A model generated the notes under the pieces. That model searched no databases, had not been told where the DNA came from, and worked only from the letters and a program-made list of their open reading frames with translations. This document shows positions 53,990-62,191 of a DNA stretch of 64,000 nucleotides, one piece after another. The DNA comes from an uncultured Methanomassiliicoccales archaeon. GTDB lineage: Archaea > Thermoplasmatota > Thermoplasmata > Methanomassiliicoccales > Methanomethylophilaceae. The DNA lies in assembly GCA_959597175.1 (NCBI GenBank), contig CAUFXM010000009.1, forward strand, positions 29,953 through 93,952. The letters are read 5' to 3'. The translations under genes and the position numbers were made by a program. Position 1 is the first letter of the stretch; every line of letters begins with the position of its first letter.

Positions 53990-55123
53990 TCACTGGCTGA
54001 CGACCTTCGGGTTCACCAGCTTCCCCACGATGGCGTCCCTGACGAATGGGTTCAGACCGGTCATGTCCCCGTCGCCTTCCAGGACCTCCTGGACACGTTC
54101 GGATACGTGGGTGAACACCTCCCTGAATATCCTGCAGGAGTCGCCGCCGTTGTTCTCCAGCCCGCACTCATGGTAGGCGTCCATGCTGCAGCCGCCGTTG
54201 CACCAGCTGTAGACCGGGCATGTGGCGCATTTCTCCCTCCTCCGGACGGAGCCCAGCAGGATCCTCCTGAAACCCTCCGACTGGAAGAGCTCGGCTATGC
54301 TGGAGACGTCGTTGATGTTGCCCATCCTGAACTCCTCGGGACATGCCTTGGCGCAGGGGTAGACGGAACCGTCCGGATACACGCAGAGCCACTTCGTGAG
54401 GCACGAGGTGTGGGCGCAGTCCGACGGCGTGGGTTCGCCCAGGTAGTTGAGGATGTACAGATAGTGGGGGATCAGCGGCACGTTCGCCCCGGAGTCGGTG
54501 AACCAGGCGTCGAAGGCCTCTATGCTCCCCCTTATGAACTCGTCTGGATCCGGGACGGTGCCGTTGCATCTGGCACATCCCGCGGGGATCACGGGCGACA
54601 GCGAGAGGTTCGTACCGTCCGTCTTGAAATGATCGTACAGCTCCCTCTGCTTCAGGGCCGTCTCCCTGGATATGGTGGCGGAGACCGAGTACTTGTTCTC
54701 CTTGGACGAGAGCAGACCCAGCGCTTTGGAGGGGTCGCCCTCCCTCAGGACGGAGTTGTAGGGACCTTCGTAGGAGACGCCCACGTTGATCCTCTTCTCC
54801 CTGCAATAGGCCATGAAACGACGGTTGATCAGCGTACCGTTCGTCTGGACCGTGTTCCCGCAGCGGTAGTTGTCCCTGCCGAAATAGCGCTCCTGCAGAG
54901 CGACAGCGTCCTTGTAGAATGACATAGGGAGCGTCAGCGGCTCCCCGCCGTGCCAGATGAACCAGACGGACTCGTACTCCGCCGACGTCAGCCTGATCAG
55001 GCGTTCCAGCGTCTCCCGGGACATCTGCCCGGGAACCCTCTCCTCGGGGGTGTGGTAGCAGTGACTGCAACCGGTGTTGCAGTACAGCGTCGGTTTCACC
55101 ACTACCGACAGGTAGGGCCTCAT
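53990..55123 (-). CDS. Radical SAM/SPASM peptide-modifying enzyme
   Basis: Protein of 377 aa. The radical SAM cluster motif is C15NTGC19SHC22, followed by WHGGEPL. The SPASM region near residues 225-330 has CAHTSC, CVYPDG, CAKAC, CATC, WCNGGC and CG, giving two auxiliary clusters. This is the layout of anaerobic sulfatase maturases and RiPP-modifying enzymes. The Cys-rich small protein ends 3 nt upstream, and no sulfatase is nearby, so a RiPP role is likelier. The start ATG at 55121-55123 directly follows it. Confidence 0.88.
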   Translation of the reverse strand: MRPYLSVVVKPTLYCNTGCSHCYHTPEERVPGQMSRETLERLIRLTSAEYESVWFIWHGGEPLTLPMSFYKDAVALQERYFGRDNYRCGNTVQTNGTLINRRFMAYCREKRINVGVSYEGPYNSVLREGDPSKALGLLSSKENKYSVSATISRETALKQRELYDHFKTDGTNLSLSPVIPAGCARCNGTVPDPDEFIRGSIEAFDAWFTDSGANVPLIPHYLYILNYLGEPTPSDCAHTSCLTKWLCVYPDGSVYPCAKACPEEFRMGNINDVSSIAELFQSEGFRRILLGSVRRREKCATCPVYSWCNGGCSMDAYHECGLENNGGDSCRIFREVFTHVSERVQEVLEGDGDMTGLNPFVRDAIVGKLVNPKVVSQ

Positions 55124-55126
55124 CGG

Positions 55127-55423
55127 TCAGAAGGGCCAGTAGGTCCAGGCACCGTTGAATCCGTTGGTGGCGTAGCAGCAGCAGACGCAGAGAACAACGA
55201 CGCCGCCCACGAGACAGCCGTACCATCCGGGGGAGCTGCAGCATCCCCTGTCGTTGCAGCAGCAGTATCCGCAGTTGGAAGCGCCCTCGTGGTCGCCCTT
55301 GTCGAAGCGCTCGTTGTGGTCGGTCTCGGGGAGGCCCTCCATGGCGAACGCGATGAACGCTGAAGGCGACTGGCTCTCATAAAGTGCGGTCAATTTGTCT
55401 ACGGATGCTGACTCGTACGACAT
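55127..55423 (-). CDS. Cys-rich peptide, candidate RiPP precursor
   Basis: Protein of 98 aa. Residues 1-48 are a polar leader-like part (MSYESASVDKLTALYE at the start). From residue 51 it holds 11 Cys in 33 residues (NCGYCCC, RGCC, WYGC, LCVCCCY), a hydrophobic glycine-rich stretch, and an aromatic end (GAWTYWPF). No family was recognised. The radical SAM gene begins 3 nt after its stop. AGGTGAG precedes the ATG at 55421-55423, and a minus-strand TATA box (CATTAAATAGG) lies about 60 bp upstream. A membrane-inserted Cys-rich protein is an alternative. Confidence 0.72.
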   Translation of the reverse strand: MSYESASVDKLTALYESQSPSAFIAFAMEGLPETDHNERFDKGDHEGASNCGYCCCNDRGCCSSPGWYGCLVGGVVVLCVCCCYATNGFNGAWTYWPF

Positions 55424-55565
55424 GTGATACTCACCTACCGACGCTGAAACTCGGTACAGCCTGGCGTACTTGGTTTGCCTATTTAATGATTCTGACCCCC
55501 CAGAAACTAAGCCAGACGCCTGCCCGTGGGTCATCGTTAAATCTGTGTCGGTGATGGGAGACACC

Positions 55566-56471
55566 ATGTTCGGATACACCGTGCCCGCTTACGGCAGGCT
55601 GTCCCCCTCCGACGTCGTTACCTACCGCAGGTACTACTGCGAGGGCTGCCATCAGCTGAGGGACTCCTTCGGCCTTACGTCCACGGCCACGGTGAACTAC
55701 GACATGACGTTCAACACCATTCTGCTCTGCGGCCTTGCCGGGGGGCCGCTGGACATCGGGCCTACGGAGAGGAGGCTATGCGTCCTGGAACATTCGAAAT
55801 CCGAGTCCGAGCTGATGAGATCCATGGCGGCATACACGCTGATCCTCACCAAGTGGGAGCTGTGCGACGACGAGACCGACAAACCTTCCGTGAAGAGCAA
55901 GGCCGTATCCTTCGTCCTCGGGAACGCGATCGACAAGGCGGTCAGGATGTTCCCGGAGTACGACGACATGGTCGGGAGGGGGTTCGAGGACCTGAGGAAG
56001 CTGGAGCTGGATGGATGCAGGGACGCCAGGCTCATGGGCAGGACCTTCGGCAGAGGGCTCATCGGCGCGCTGGAGGACATCGCCGGCGACTCCTACACCG
56101 ACGACCTCGGGGAGCTGTTCACGGAGCTGAGCACAGCCGTGTACATCATGGACGCCATCGACGACCTGGACGAGGACTTCATGGAGGGCACCTACAACCC
56201 CCTCCTGCCGGAGACCGGGTTCGTCAACGCCAGGAGGTTCGTGGACGGGAACGTCTTCGCCGTCACCGGCCTTGTCAATGACACGATCGGGGAGCTTCAG
56301 GGAAGGTACTCGAGGGTGCGCGGATCGATGGTCGGGAACGTGAGCCTGTGCGACAACATCGTCTACTTCGGGATACCGGAATCGGCGAGGAAGGTCATCT
56401 CGGGCAACGCCCAGGCCAAGGCCAGCATCAAGAACGTCCTGTCCAACAGGAGGGACAGGACCTCGCAGTGA
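55566..56471 (+). CDS. DUF5685 family protein
   Basis: Protein of 301 aa beginning MFGYTVPAYGRLS and containing YYCEGCHQLRDSFG, the N-terminal pattern of DUF5685, a family of unknown function found mainly in Firmicutes. The middle is helical (AVYIMDAIDDLDEDFMEG). The ATG at 55566 has GGGAGAC upstream and a TTAAAT box at 55537. It is transcribed divergently from the Cys-rich peptide and may share its regulation. Its phyletic pattern suggests lateral transfer. Confidence 0.75.
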   Translation: MFGYTVPAYGRLSPSDVVTYRRYYCEGCHQLRDSFGLTSTATVNYDMTFNTILLCGLAGGPLDIGPTERRLCVLEHSKSESELMRSMAAYTLILTKWELCDDETDKPSVKSKAVSFVLGNAIDKAVRMFPEYDDMVGRGFEDLRKLELDGCRDARLMGRTFGRGLIGALEDIAGDSYTDDLGELFTELSTAVYIMDAIDDLDEDFMEGTYNPLLPETGFVNARRFVDGNVFAVTGLVNDTIGELQGRYSRVRGSMVGNVSLCDNIVYFGIPESARKVISGNAQAKASIKNVLSNRRDRTSQ

Positions 56472-56696
56472 ACCGGCGGGGTCGTAATCGGAGCAGACGT
56501 CCAGCGGGTACATCTCATCCCCGGTGACCGAGCACCTCCCATCGGAATACGAAAGGCAGTTCTCGCAACACCCGGGGCGGTACCTCCCGCAGGTGCCGTC
56601 GGGGGTCGTGGCGGACTCCTCCGGAATGCACACCCAGATCCCATCGGCGTGCCTGCAGAACCTGCACGTGCGGCACTTGCGGTAGCTCTCGTCCAT
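56472..56696 (-). CDS. Cys-rich small protein with missing stop
   Basis: From the ATG at 56694-56696 the frame encodes about 75 residues with 10 Cys in pairs (CRTCRFC, CGRYRPGCCENC, CSVTG, CSDYD), suggesting zinc-ribbon-like folds. GGATAGGG and the TATA-like TATTTTTTAG on the minus strand support it. No stop follows at the expected place; the frame runs on antisense through the DUF5685 gene to 55776. The coordinates given cover only the Cys-rich part. It may be a real short protein with a sequence or annotation error, or a broken gene. Confidence 0.4.
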
Positions 56697-56715
56697 GCAT
56701 CCCTATCCGCCCAAC

Positions 56716-56731
56716 CACTACTAAAAAATAC
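56716..56731. promoter_or_regulatory. Bidirectional TATA-like region
   Basis: CTACTAAAAAATACGG sits between two divergent starts and offers a TATA element on each strand: one for the Cys-rich protein and one for the prephenate-dehydratase-like gene, where it predicts a start about 25 bp downstream. Confidence 0.45.
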
Positions 56732-56753
56732 GGTGTCCGAGATGCGACGACCG

Positions 56754-57326
56754 ATGAGAGTCTCCATAGCCTACATGGGAATCCCCGGATCCAACTCCGA
56801 GCAGGCGGCAGGCGAGTTCGCCGCCAAGATGGGCTGGGACGACTTCGAGCTCCTGCCCCGCATGGACTCCAGGGGGGTCGTGAAGGCGATGGACGAGGAG
56901 GGCGTGGAGTACGGCGTGGTCGCCGTGGCCAACATCAACGCCGGCCCGGTGATAGAGACCAGGGAGGCCCTCGCCGGCAGGGACGACATCGAGTTCGTCC
57001 TCAGCTTCTGGGTCCCCATCCACCACTGCGTGTTCGTCAGGGACGACTGCCCCGGCGTGAACCATGTCGCCTCCCACATCCAGGCCCTTCTCCAGACCCA
57101 CGACAACCTGGAGGGGCTCTACCCCGGCACCGACAGGATCGAGGTGGAGGACACCGCGGTCGCAGCGGAGTACCTCTCCGACGGGAGGCTTCCGAAGGAC
57201 ACCGCGGTCGTCTGCAGGAGGAACGCAGGGCAGATGTTCGGCCTGAGGATGGTCCATGAGAACATCGAGGACAGGGCGGACAACATGACCGAGTTCCACC
57301 TCCTCCGCAAGGCGGTGCGCCCGTGA
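56754..57326 (+). CDS. Prephenate dehydratase-domain protein
   Basis: Protein of 190 aa matching the catalytic domain of prephenate dehydratase (periplasmic-binding-like fold: VSIAYMGIPGSNSEQAA...EYGVVAVANINAGPV). The catalytic motif is normally NxTRF; here it is NMTEF, so Thr is kept but Arg is Glu. It lacks the ACT regulatory domain. It may therefore be inactive or have another substrate. The ATG at 56754 fits the domain start. Confidence 0.7.
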   Translation: MRVSIAYMGIPGSNSEQAAGEFAAKMGWDDFELLPRMDSRGVVKAMDEEGVEYGVVAVANINAGPVIETREALAGRDDIEFVLSFWVPIHHCVFVRDDCPGVNHVASHIQALLQTHDNLEGLYPGTDRIEVEDTAVAAEYLSDGRLPKDTAVVCRRNAGQMFGLRMVHENIEDRADNMTEFHLLRKAVRP

Positions 57327-57859
57327 TCTCCGAGATGATAGAGGAGGACGTCCGCCGCCTGGACGACATCCTCGCCGAGCTCAACAAAGAGGCGAGCAAA
57401 CACAGGCAGGCCAGGGACGACTACCAGAAGCAAGCATCCGTGCTGGCAGACAAGCGCGACAGGCTCCAGGCCCAGGCCAGGAAGCTGTCCTCCCAGGCAT
57501 CGGTCTACAAGCAGCAGAGGGACGAATGCAACCTCTCGGCCAGGGAGGCGAAGCGCTCGCGCGACGAATGGAACGACCGTGCCGCACGCATGAAGGCGGC
57601 CGGGGGCCTGGGGGACATCGGCGAGGCCAGGAACCAGGCCCAGAACTACCACCAGAAGGTCGTGAAGTACTCGCAGGACGGCCAGGCCGCCCACGACAAG
57701 ATGCACGCCCTCATGGACGAGGCCGACTCCCTTCGGAAGCAGGCGCAGGAGTGCCACGAGCAGTGCATGGTCTGCCGCAGGGCGGCGGACTCGGAACACG
57801 AGAAGTACATCTCCGTGATCAGAAGGATCGAGAAGGTCAGGGACGAGCTCCCGGAGTGA
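57323..57859 (+). CDS. Coiled-coil protein, 178 aa
   Basis: Highly charged, almost wholly coiled-coil protein (residues 5-170), resembling archaeal COG1340-type coiled-coil proteins. CHEQCMVCRRA near residue 142 adds three Cys. The GTG start overlaps the TGA of the preceding gene, so the two are coupled. Function unknown. Confidence 0.7.
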   Translation: MISEMIEEDVRRLDDILAELNKEASKHRQARDDYQKQASVLADKRDRLQAQARKLSSQASVYKQQRDECNLSAREAKRSRDEWNDRAARMKAAGGLGDIGEARNQAQNYHQKVVKYSQDGQAAHDKMHALMDEADSLRKQAQECHEQCMVCRRAADSEHEKYISVIRRIEKVRDELPE

Positions 57860-58414
57860 TCAGTCCGCGAACAGCATCACGTCGCTGCGCATTATCCTCA
57901 TGAACCTGTATGTGCGCGGCCTCCCGGTCTTTGGATCGGGAAGCTCCCGCACGCAGGCCTCGCGGTAGTTGCACTTCTCCAGCACCCTTCCGGAAGCCTC
58001 GTTCTCCGTGTCGTACCTGGCCTGGATGAACGTGTACCCCGTCATATCGAAGATGTAACGGGTGACCGCCCTCAGGGCCTCGGTCATGTAGCCACGGTCC
58101 CAGTACCTCTGGGACAGGCAGTACCCGATCTCGCAGTATCCCTTGTCCGGATGGTCCCTCACGGCGGTGATGCTTCCGATGGGTTCCCCTCCCCTGAGGC
58201 AGATGCACCAGTCCATGGTCCCCATTGGGTACTCGCGCACCCATTCGGATATCACCCTCCGGGACTCCTCCACATCCCTGTGCGCATCCCATGTGGCGAA
58301 ACGTGTGACCTCCGGGTCGGACATCCAGTTCCTGAAGCAGACCGGCGCGTCCTCCACCCGGAACCTCCTTAGCTCCAGGCGCTCGGTCCCCAGGTTGAGG
58401 GTCCTCACGGCCAT
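57860..58414 (-). CDS. GNAT acetyltransferase (RimJ/RimL-like)
   Basis: Protein of 184 aa with GNAT motif A (EIGYCLSQRYWDRGYMTEALRA-like region near 95-115) and motif B near ARYDTENEASGRVLEK. It acetylates an amino group on a protein or small molecule. The ATG at 58412-58414 has GAGGTACT upstream and overlaps the hydrolase gene by 10 nt, indicating a two-gene operon. Confidence 0.85.
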   Translation of the reverse strand: MAVRTLNLGTERLELRRFRVEDAPVCFRNWMSDPEVTRFATWDAHRDVEESRRVISEWVREYPMGTMDWCICLRGGEPIGSITAVRDHPDKGYCEIGYCLSQRYWDRGYMTEALRAVTRYIFDMTGYTFIQARYDTENEASGRVLEKCNYREACVRELPDPKTGRPRTYRFMRIMRSDVMLFAD

Positions 58415-58920
58415 AGTACCTCGACCTGCAGCGACGCCATCACATCCAGCGCCTTCTCGCCAAGCTCCCGGTCGTAGCTGGCCACGCAGTCCCTCCTCAC
58501 GACTATCCTCGCATCGGGGGCGGCGGTCCTCGCTATGACTGCGTTCGCGATGACGCATATGTTTGTGGCCACGCCGCACAGCTCTATCTCGTCGTATCCG
58601 CATAGGATGTCCATGAGTCCGGGGCATCCGAAGGTGCCCTTCTCCAGAATCGTGCATCCAGACGCCAGCTCCCCGACCCTGCCGTGGAGCCTCCATCCGT
58701 CGGTCCCCCTGATGCAGTGCTCCACGGGCAGCATCCTGCCCTCCAGGGTGGATAGGTAGTCCTCACCGTGGGTGTCCATGGTGACGTAGACGTCATCCCC
58801 GGAGCCGAGGTACTCCCCGATCCTGGAGCATATGGCGTCCTCTATGGAAACCGCGTCCTCACTGCCCAGCGACCCGTCCACGAAGTCGTTCTGGTAGTCC
58901 ACGACGACCAGCGCCCTCAT
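58405..58920 (-). CDS. Isochorismatase-family hydrolase, nicotinamidase-like
   Basis: Protein of 171 aa with catalytic triad candidates Asp8 (VVVDYQNDF), Lys in EKGTFG (about 93) and Cys in GVATNICV (about 121). The H-binding MDTHGEDY matches the metal site of nicotinamidase PncA. It probably hydrolyses nicotinamide or a related amide in NAD salvage. Confidence 0.84.
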   Translation of the reverse strand: MRALVVVDYQNDFVDGSLGSEDAVSIEDAICSRIGEYLGSGDDVYVTMDTHGEDYLSTLEGRMLPVEHCIRGTDGWRLHGRVGELASGCTILEKGTFGCPGLMDILCGYDEIELCGVATNICVIANAVIARTAAPDARIVVRRDCVASYDRELGEKALDVMASLQVEVLWP

Positions 58921-58935
58921 GGGTGCCCGATTCCA

Positions 58936-59457
58936 TCACACCTTAATGTTGATGTTGGCGCTGTTCTTCCGCACGATCTCGTAGACCTTGCTGTACGGGA
59001 GGCCGCGCGATATGGATATGTCCACGCAGGAGCGGCCCTTGCGGTACTCGCCCACGATCAGGCTCTCGATGGCGAGCTCCGATTCGGACTCCTCCCTGAT
59101 GACCCTGCGACTCTCCGCGTCCCTGTCGGTGGACCACTCCTTGGAGGAACACATCGGACATTTCCTCGGAACCTTCGTACCCTTTGCGTTCCAGCTGTAG
59201 CCACACCTCTTGCAGGTGTAGGAGCGAGGGGGAGTGCTCCACTGGTGTGTCCCGCATGATGGGCACCTCTTGGGCGCGCCGTTGTGGGAGTTCCAAGTGT
59301 GGCCGCAGCGAAGGCATGTAACCTTGAGGTGTGGATCGTTCCACTTGATCGAGCGGCACTTGGGGCACCTCTTGGGCAGTTCGTCCCTGCGCGGCACCCA
59401 TTCATAGGAGCACCTGGCGCACCTCAATAAACTGCCAGAGGTCTGATTCGGGGACAT
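58936..59457 (-). CDS. Triple zinc-ribbon protein with C-terminal HTH
   Basis: Protein of 173 aa with three tandem zinc ribbons of about 30 residues: CARC...CPKC, CLRC...CPSC and CKRC...CPMC, each closed by a W motif (SIKW, THQW, SKEW). Residues about 128-170 form a helix-turn-helix-like segment (VDISISRGLPYSKVYEIV). It may bind DNA as a regulator or be a nucleic-acid chaperone. No family was recognised. A TATATT box lies upstream. Confidence 0.65.
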   Translation of the reverse strand: MSPNQTSGSLLRCARCSYEWVPRRDELPKRCPKCRSIKWNDPHLKVTCLRCGHTWNSHNGAPKRCPSCGTHQWSTPPRSYTCKRCGYSWNAKGTKVPRKCPMCSSKEWSTDRDAESRRVIREESESELAIESLIVGEYRKGRSCVDISISRGLPYSKVYEIVRKNSANINIKV

Positions 59458-59532
59458 AACAATATATAGTGTGGCGTTACACGGTATTTAATGGTTTGCC
59501 GTAAATGACCGTTAATGGATGGATAGTCCAGC

Positions 59533-60558
59533 TCACCACCCTTGTCTGAACGCAATCCATACGGAGAAGTACACGTTCGAGAAGGACGGCCTGCGGAGGA
59601 TGGCGTAGAGGCCCCTCCATATGGAATAGCCGTTCCTGAACGGCTCCATCGCGTCCATGATCTCCTCGTCCGTCCACGCTCTGAACGATTCGTGGGCCTC
59701 GAGGAAGTGGTGGTTTGTGTAGATGCATCTGCGGCACCATCTGGCGTAACGGGAAGGCTTCCCGTCCCTGACGGCCGCCGCAGCCCTGATCCCGGACAGC
59801 ATCGCCACCCCGATCCCGCCGTAGCAGATGGCGTTGGCCATTCCCGCCGCATCCCCTACGAGGAGCGCGTTTCCCCTCACCGTCTCCGGGACCCCTCCGT
59901 ACGGGAGGTCCCTGGCCCCCCTCTCGAGTGTCTCCTCGGGATCGGAGGCGCCCTTGGGGAGCCCGACCGAGACAGTGCCGGGATGTGACGGGAACCTCCA
60001 GGTGTACAGGCCGCCGTACTCCTCGCCGACGGTGAACCCCAGCACGCTGCCGCCCTCTCCGGGGACGATCGTGTTCACCACGGGTATCATGCCCGCAGGT
60101 CTCGTTCCGAAAAGGTCCCTTCTCACAACAGAGTGCGCCCCGTCGGCACCGATCAGGTACCTGCATCTTATCTCCTCGGCCGTGGTGGAGACCACGTATC
60201 CATCGCCGTCCTCGCGCACGGAGGTGGCCGTCCCGCGGACGAACCTGGCGTCGCACTCCCTGCGCAGTGTCCTGAGCATCGACGGGCGGTCCATGACATG
60301 ACCCTTCACCGGTATGCGGATCTCGACCCCTCCCGGGAACGATATGGATATGGTGTCGACAGCCGCGACTGCGTCCCCGAAGCCGACGCCTGCCCTCTCG
60401 AGCATCCTGTCGCTGACGGCCTCCCCGCATATGGAGTGGTATCTCGCGAACGGCCCTTCCGAGAGCCTCTCCAGGACGACGACGTCCATCCCCTTGAGCG
60501 CTCTGGCTGCGGACACCCCGGCGGGACCCGAGCCGACGACGAGCACATCGCACCTCAT
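59533..60558 (-). CDS. Geranylgeranyl reductase-family FAD protein
   Basis: Flavoprotein of 341 aa. The Rossmann motif VGSGPAGVSAARAL is at the N-terminus and the second FAD motif ALLVGDAAGMANAICYGGIG near 235-255. This family saturates isoprenoid chains of archaeal membrane lipids, using reduced ferredoxin or F420. The C-terminus is Arg/Phe-rich. It follows the phospholipase-D gene by 4 nt, so both may act in lipid synthesis. Confidence 0.85.
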   Translation of the reverse strand: MRCDVLVVGSGPAGVSAARALKGMDVVVLERLSEGPFARYHSICGEAVSDRMLERAGVGFGDAVAAVDTISISFPGGVEIRIPVKGHVMDRPSMLRTLRRECDARFVRGTATSVREDGDGYVVSTTAEEIRCRYLIGADGAHSVVRRDLFGTRPAGMIPVVNTIVPGEGGSVLGFTVGEEYGGLYTWRFPSHPGTVSVGLPKGASDPEETLERGARDLPYGGVPETVRGNALLVGDAAGMANAICYGGIGVAMLSGIRAAAAVRDGKPSRYARWCRRCIYTNHHFLEAHESFRAWTDEEIMDAMEPFRNGYSIWRGLYAILRRPSFSNVYFSVWIAFRQGW

Positions 60559-60562
60559 GGTA

Positions 60563-62041
60563 TCACGCCAGCAGGATGAGCTGCCGGGAGATGGCCATGC
60601 GTATCCTCATCATAAGCGGCCTGCCCTCCGCCTGGTCCAATGTGTATTCGGTGCTCTGCTCCAGGTCGCGGAGGAACTGGTCCGCCGCCTGGCTGGTGAT
60701 CTCCTTGGAGTAGAGCATCACGTTCGTCTCGAAGTTCAGGCTCAGGGACCTGTGGTCCAGGTTGGCCGATCCGACAGAGCAGCACTCGTCGTCCATCAGG
60801 ATCATCTTCTCGTGGACGAACCCGTCCCTGTACCTCCACACCCTCACCCCCAGCTTCACCAGCTCGTCCGAGAAGGTGTAGTTGTTCCAGAACACGAACA
60901 TGTGGTCCTTCTTGTCGGGGATCAGCACCCTGACGTCAACCCCCTCCCTGACCGCGTTGCCCAGCATCAGGAGCATGGCCTCGTCGGGGACCAGGTAAGG
61001 GGTGGTTATGTACAGCCTCTTCCTCGCCCTCGACATCATCGCCATGTACTGCATCTGGACCGGGTTGTTGGGCATCTTGTCGGGGCCCCCGTCGACCAGC
61101 TGCATGCATGTGTGGCCGGTGTGCGGCATCGAGGCTAAGTCCAGGTAGTCCTCCAGGGGCCTCATCCTGTCGCGCGGGGCGCTGTACTGCCAGTCTGCGC
61201 AGAACCTCACGGCCATCGGGAGGATGCCTGAACCCTCCACCCTGACCGTGGCGTCACGCCAGTGCCCGAGGGGGCCCTCACCCTGGTACTCGTCGCCAAT
61301 GTTGAACCCGCCGCAGTATGCCACGCGGCCGTCGATGATCGCGATCTTGCGGTGGTTCCTGTTGTTCTTCTTCGGGCTGAGCATGAGGTTCAGCGACGAG
61401 TGGAACATGGCGTAGTGGCCGCCGGCGTTCCTGTACCTGAAAATACCCTCCTTCGGACCCTTCCCGATCCCGAACCCGTCGGTGAGCAGCCTCACCTCCA
61501 CGCCCTCCGTGACCTTCTGCGTTAGAATGTCCATCAGGATGTTGCCGACACGGTCGTTGCGGATGATATAGTACTCCATTAGGATGGTCTTCTTTGCCGA
61601 CCTGAGGTCCTCGAACAGCGCGGAGATCTTGTCGTTGCCCTCTGTGTACAGGGTGACGTCGTTGTCGTTGGTGAACATCCACGCTCCGGCCCTCTCCATG
61701 GCCTTCGCCATTGCGTATGCGTCTGCCCGCTCGGGGTCGCCGGAGAACTCCCTCTCCATGGTGTCCTCCTGGTACTCGAACGCCTTCATCATCTGGGTGT
61801 CGCTTATGTTCTTGGGGATGAACTTCCTGCGGTTGTAGATGGTCGACCCCATGTACATGTACAGGATGAAGCCCACGGGCGGTAGGAGGACAAGCACGAT
61901 CAGCCATGTCACGAACACCCGGGGATCGTACTTCTCCAGGAAGAGCATGATGAAAAGCGCGATTATGTCGAACACGACGATGACCATGACCAGGTCTGAG
62001 ATGACGTTCGTATAGGACAGGAACTCATCGACCGAAGGCAT
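60563..62041 (-). CDS. Cardiolipin synthase-like phospholipase D protein
   Basis: Membrane protein of 492 aa. Two N-terminal helices (about residues 15-60) precede two PLD domains with HKD motifs HRKIAIID (about 225) and HEKMILMD (about 405). It joins phospholipids to make cardiolipin-type lipids. The ATG at 62039-62041 follows GGGGGACTGG; the frame runs open to a GTG at 62107, where a TATA box (AATATACT, about 62127) might give a start. It precedes the geranylgeranyl-reductase-like gene. Confidence 0.88.
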   Translation of the reverse strand: MPSVDEFLSYTNVISDLVMVIVVFDIIALFIMLFLEKYDPRVFVTWLIVLVLLPPVGFILYMYMGSTIYNRRKFIPKNISDTQMMKAFEYQEDTMEREFSGDPERADAYAMAKAMERAGAWMFTNDNDVTLYTEGNDKISALFEDLRSAKKTILMEYYIIRNDRVGNILMDILTQKVTEGVEVRLLTDGFGIGKGPKEGIFRYRNAGGHYAMFHSSLNLMLSPKKNNRNHRKIAIIDGRVAYCGGFNIGDEYQGEGPLGHWRDATVRVEGSGILPMAVRFCADWQYSAPRDRMRPLEDYLDLASMPHTGHTCMQLVDGGPDKMPNNPVQMQYMAMMSRARKRLYITTPYLVPDEAMLLMLGNAVREGVDVRVLIPDKKDHMFVFWNNYTFSDELVKLGVRVWRYRDGFVHEKMILMDDECCSVGSANLDHRSLSLNFETNVMLYSKEITSQAADQFLRDLEQSTEYTLDQAEGRPLMMRIRMAISRQLILLA

Positions 62042-62191
62042 CCAGTCCCCCACATCCCCGGCACTATTTGGTTCTGCCGTAGGACCCCGGGACGGTTCCC
62101 GATGCACATAGTTATTAAGAGTATATTACTTACACTTGGTCCGAAGGACCTTCCAAGCTGTTTAAATACCTGCGCGATGCGTCTTGACTTC

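Noticed and set aside
53979..54922. Plus-strand frames across the radical SAM gene
   Set aside because: They are antisense to a gene with intact radical SAM and SPASM motifs.
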